From NCBI RefSeq assembly GCF_023035875.1, contig NZ_CP075400.1, forward strand, positions 1 through 56,673: DNA of 56,673 nt, given 5' to 3'. Origin of the DNA: Borrelia puertoricensis. GTDB lineage: Bacteria > Spirochaetota > Spirochaetia > Borreliales > Borreliaceae. The position numbers and the translations under genes were made by a program. The notes beneath the pieces were generated by a model that ran no database searches, was not told the DNA's origin, and saw only the letters and a list, made by a program, of their open reading frames with translations. Shown here piece by piece: positions 56,634-56,673 of the stretch. Each line of letters opens with the position of its first letter. Position 1 is the stretch's first letter.

Positions 56634-56673
56634 TTAGCTTAACTAGTATTTTATACTATTAAAAACTAAACTA
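56634..56673. other. right hairpin telomere end
   Basis: Exact reverse complement of the left end, with TATACTA at 56652-56658. It supports a covalently closed linear plasmid. Confidence 0.85.

Larger units (their letters stand above)
50840..56673. repeat. right copy of 5.84 kb inverted terminal repeat
   Basis: Reverse complement of 1-5837. Relative to the left copy it lacks one A at 52346-52350, one A at 55583-55585 and one T at 56207-56212. Each change breaks a gene that is open on the left. Confidence 0.93.

Noticed and set aside
1..56673. ITR explained as read-through around the telomere hairpin
   Set aside because: Read-through would place the inverted copy next to the same telomere, not at the opposite end with its own telomere and different inner flank. 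Still worth checking with long reads.

Overview
The window looks like a complete linear plasmid of a relapsing-fever Borrelia. The first and last ~30 bases are reverse complements and carry the hairpin-telomere motif TAGTATA. The DNA is very AT-rich. Two large arms are packed with variable major protein genes (vlp and vsp), the antigenic-variation archive of relapsing-fever spirochetes. The species cannot be fixed from the sequence alone.

Layout. (1) 1-5837 and 50840-56673 are a ~5.84 kb inverted terminal repeat. Each copy holds, from telomere inward, a small lipoprotein gene, thyX, a BBK32/Fbp-like lipoprotein gene, a ~0.9 kb stretch with a scrambled vlp relic and a large palindrome, a class D vlp and a class B vlp. 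(2) 5838-22510 is the left archive, all on the minus strand, interleaved with three bdr genes. (3) 22547-31509 is the core: decayed phage-type genes (terminase, DUF603, DUF244, an S1/S2-like lipoprotein, an ERF recombinase) around an apparently intact replication/partition cluster in the order PF57, PF50 (DUF226), PF32 (ParA), PF49. (4) 31531-50839 is the right archive, all on the plus strand, with one bdr. All vlp and vsp genes point towards the nearer telomere.

I count 27 vlp loci (25 distinct, 2 duplicated in the terminal repeat) and 7 vsp loci. I sort vlps into four classes by the mature N-terminus: A ([19 protein letters not shown]), B ([19 protein letters not shown]), C ([19 protein letters not shown]), D (MDIGRSAENAFYSFLELLS). 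These probably match the published Greek-letter vlp subfamilies, but I do not assign them. The 3' side is strictly class-specific. All 21 class A/B/C genes are followed by a GGAAAAC/GTTTTCC hairpin, all 7 vsps by a GCTAAGAG/CTCTTAGC hairpin, and all 6 class D genes by an AGAAGGCA-type element.

Most archive copies cannot be translated as secreted lipoproteins. Many start at or just before the lipobox with no start codon; others have a frameshift or stop. Only a minority keep the full leader (ribosome site, then [19 protein letters not shown]). I see no convincing vlp promoter, so the expression site probably lies on another replicon, and these genes would be donors for gene conversion into it. 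The most notable new points are the vsp-then-startless-vlp pairing (7 of 7), an alternative signal peptide inactivated differently in each of three copies, complementary AATGACTTTATTT / AAATAAAGTCATT motifs bracketing cassettes, bdr duplications that carry a piece of the terminase gene end, and two perfect palindromes beside the partition genes.
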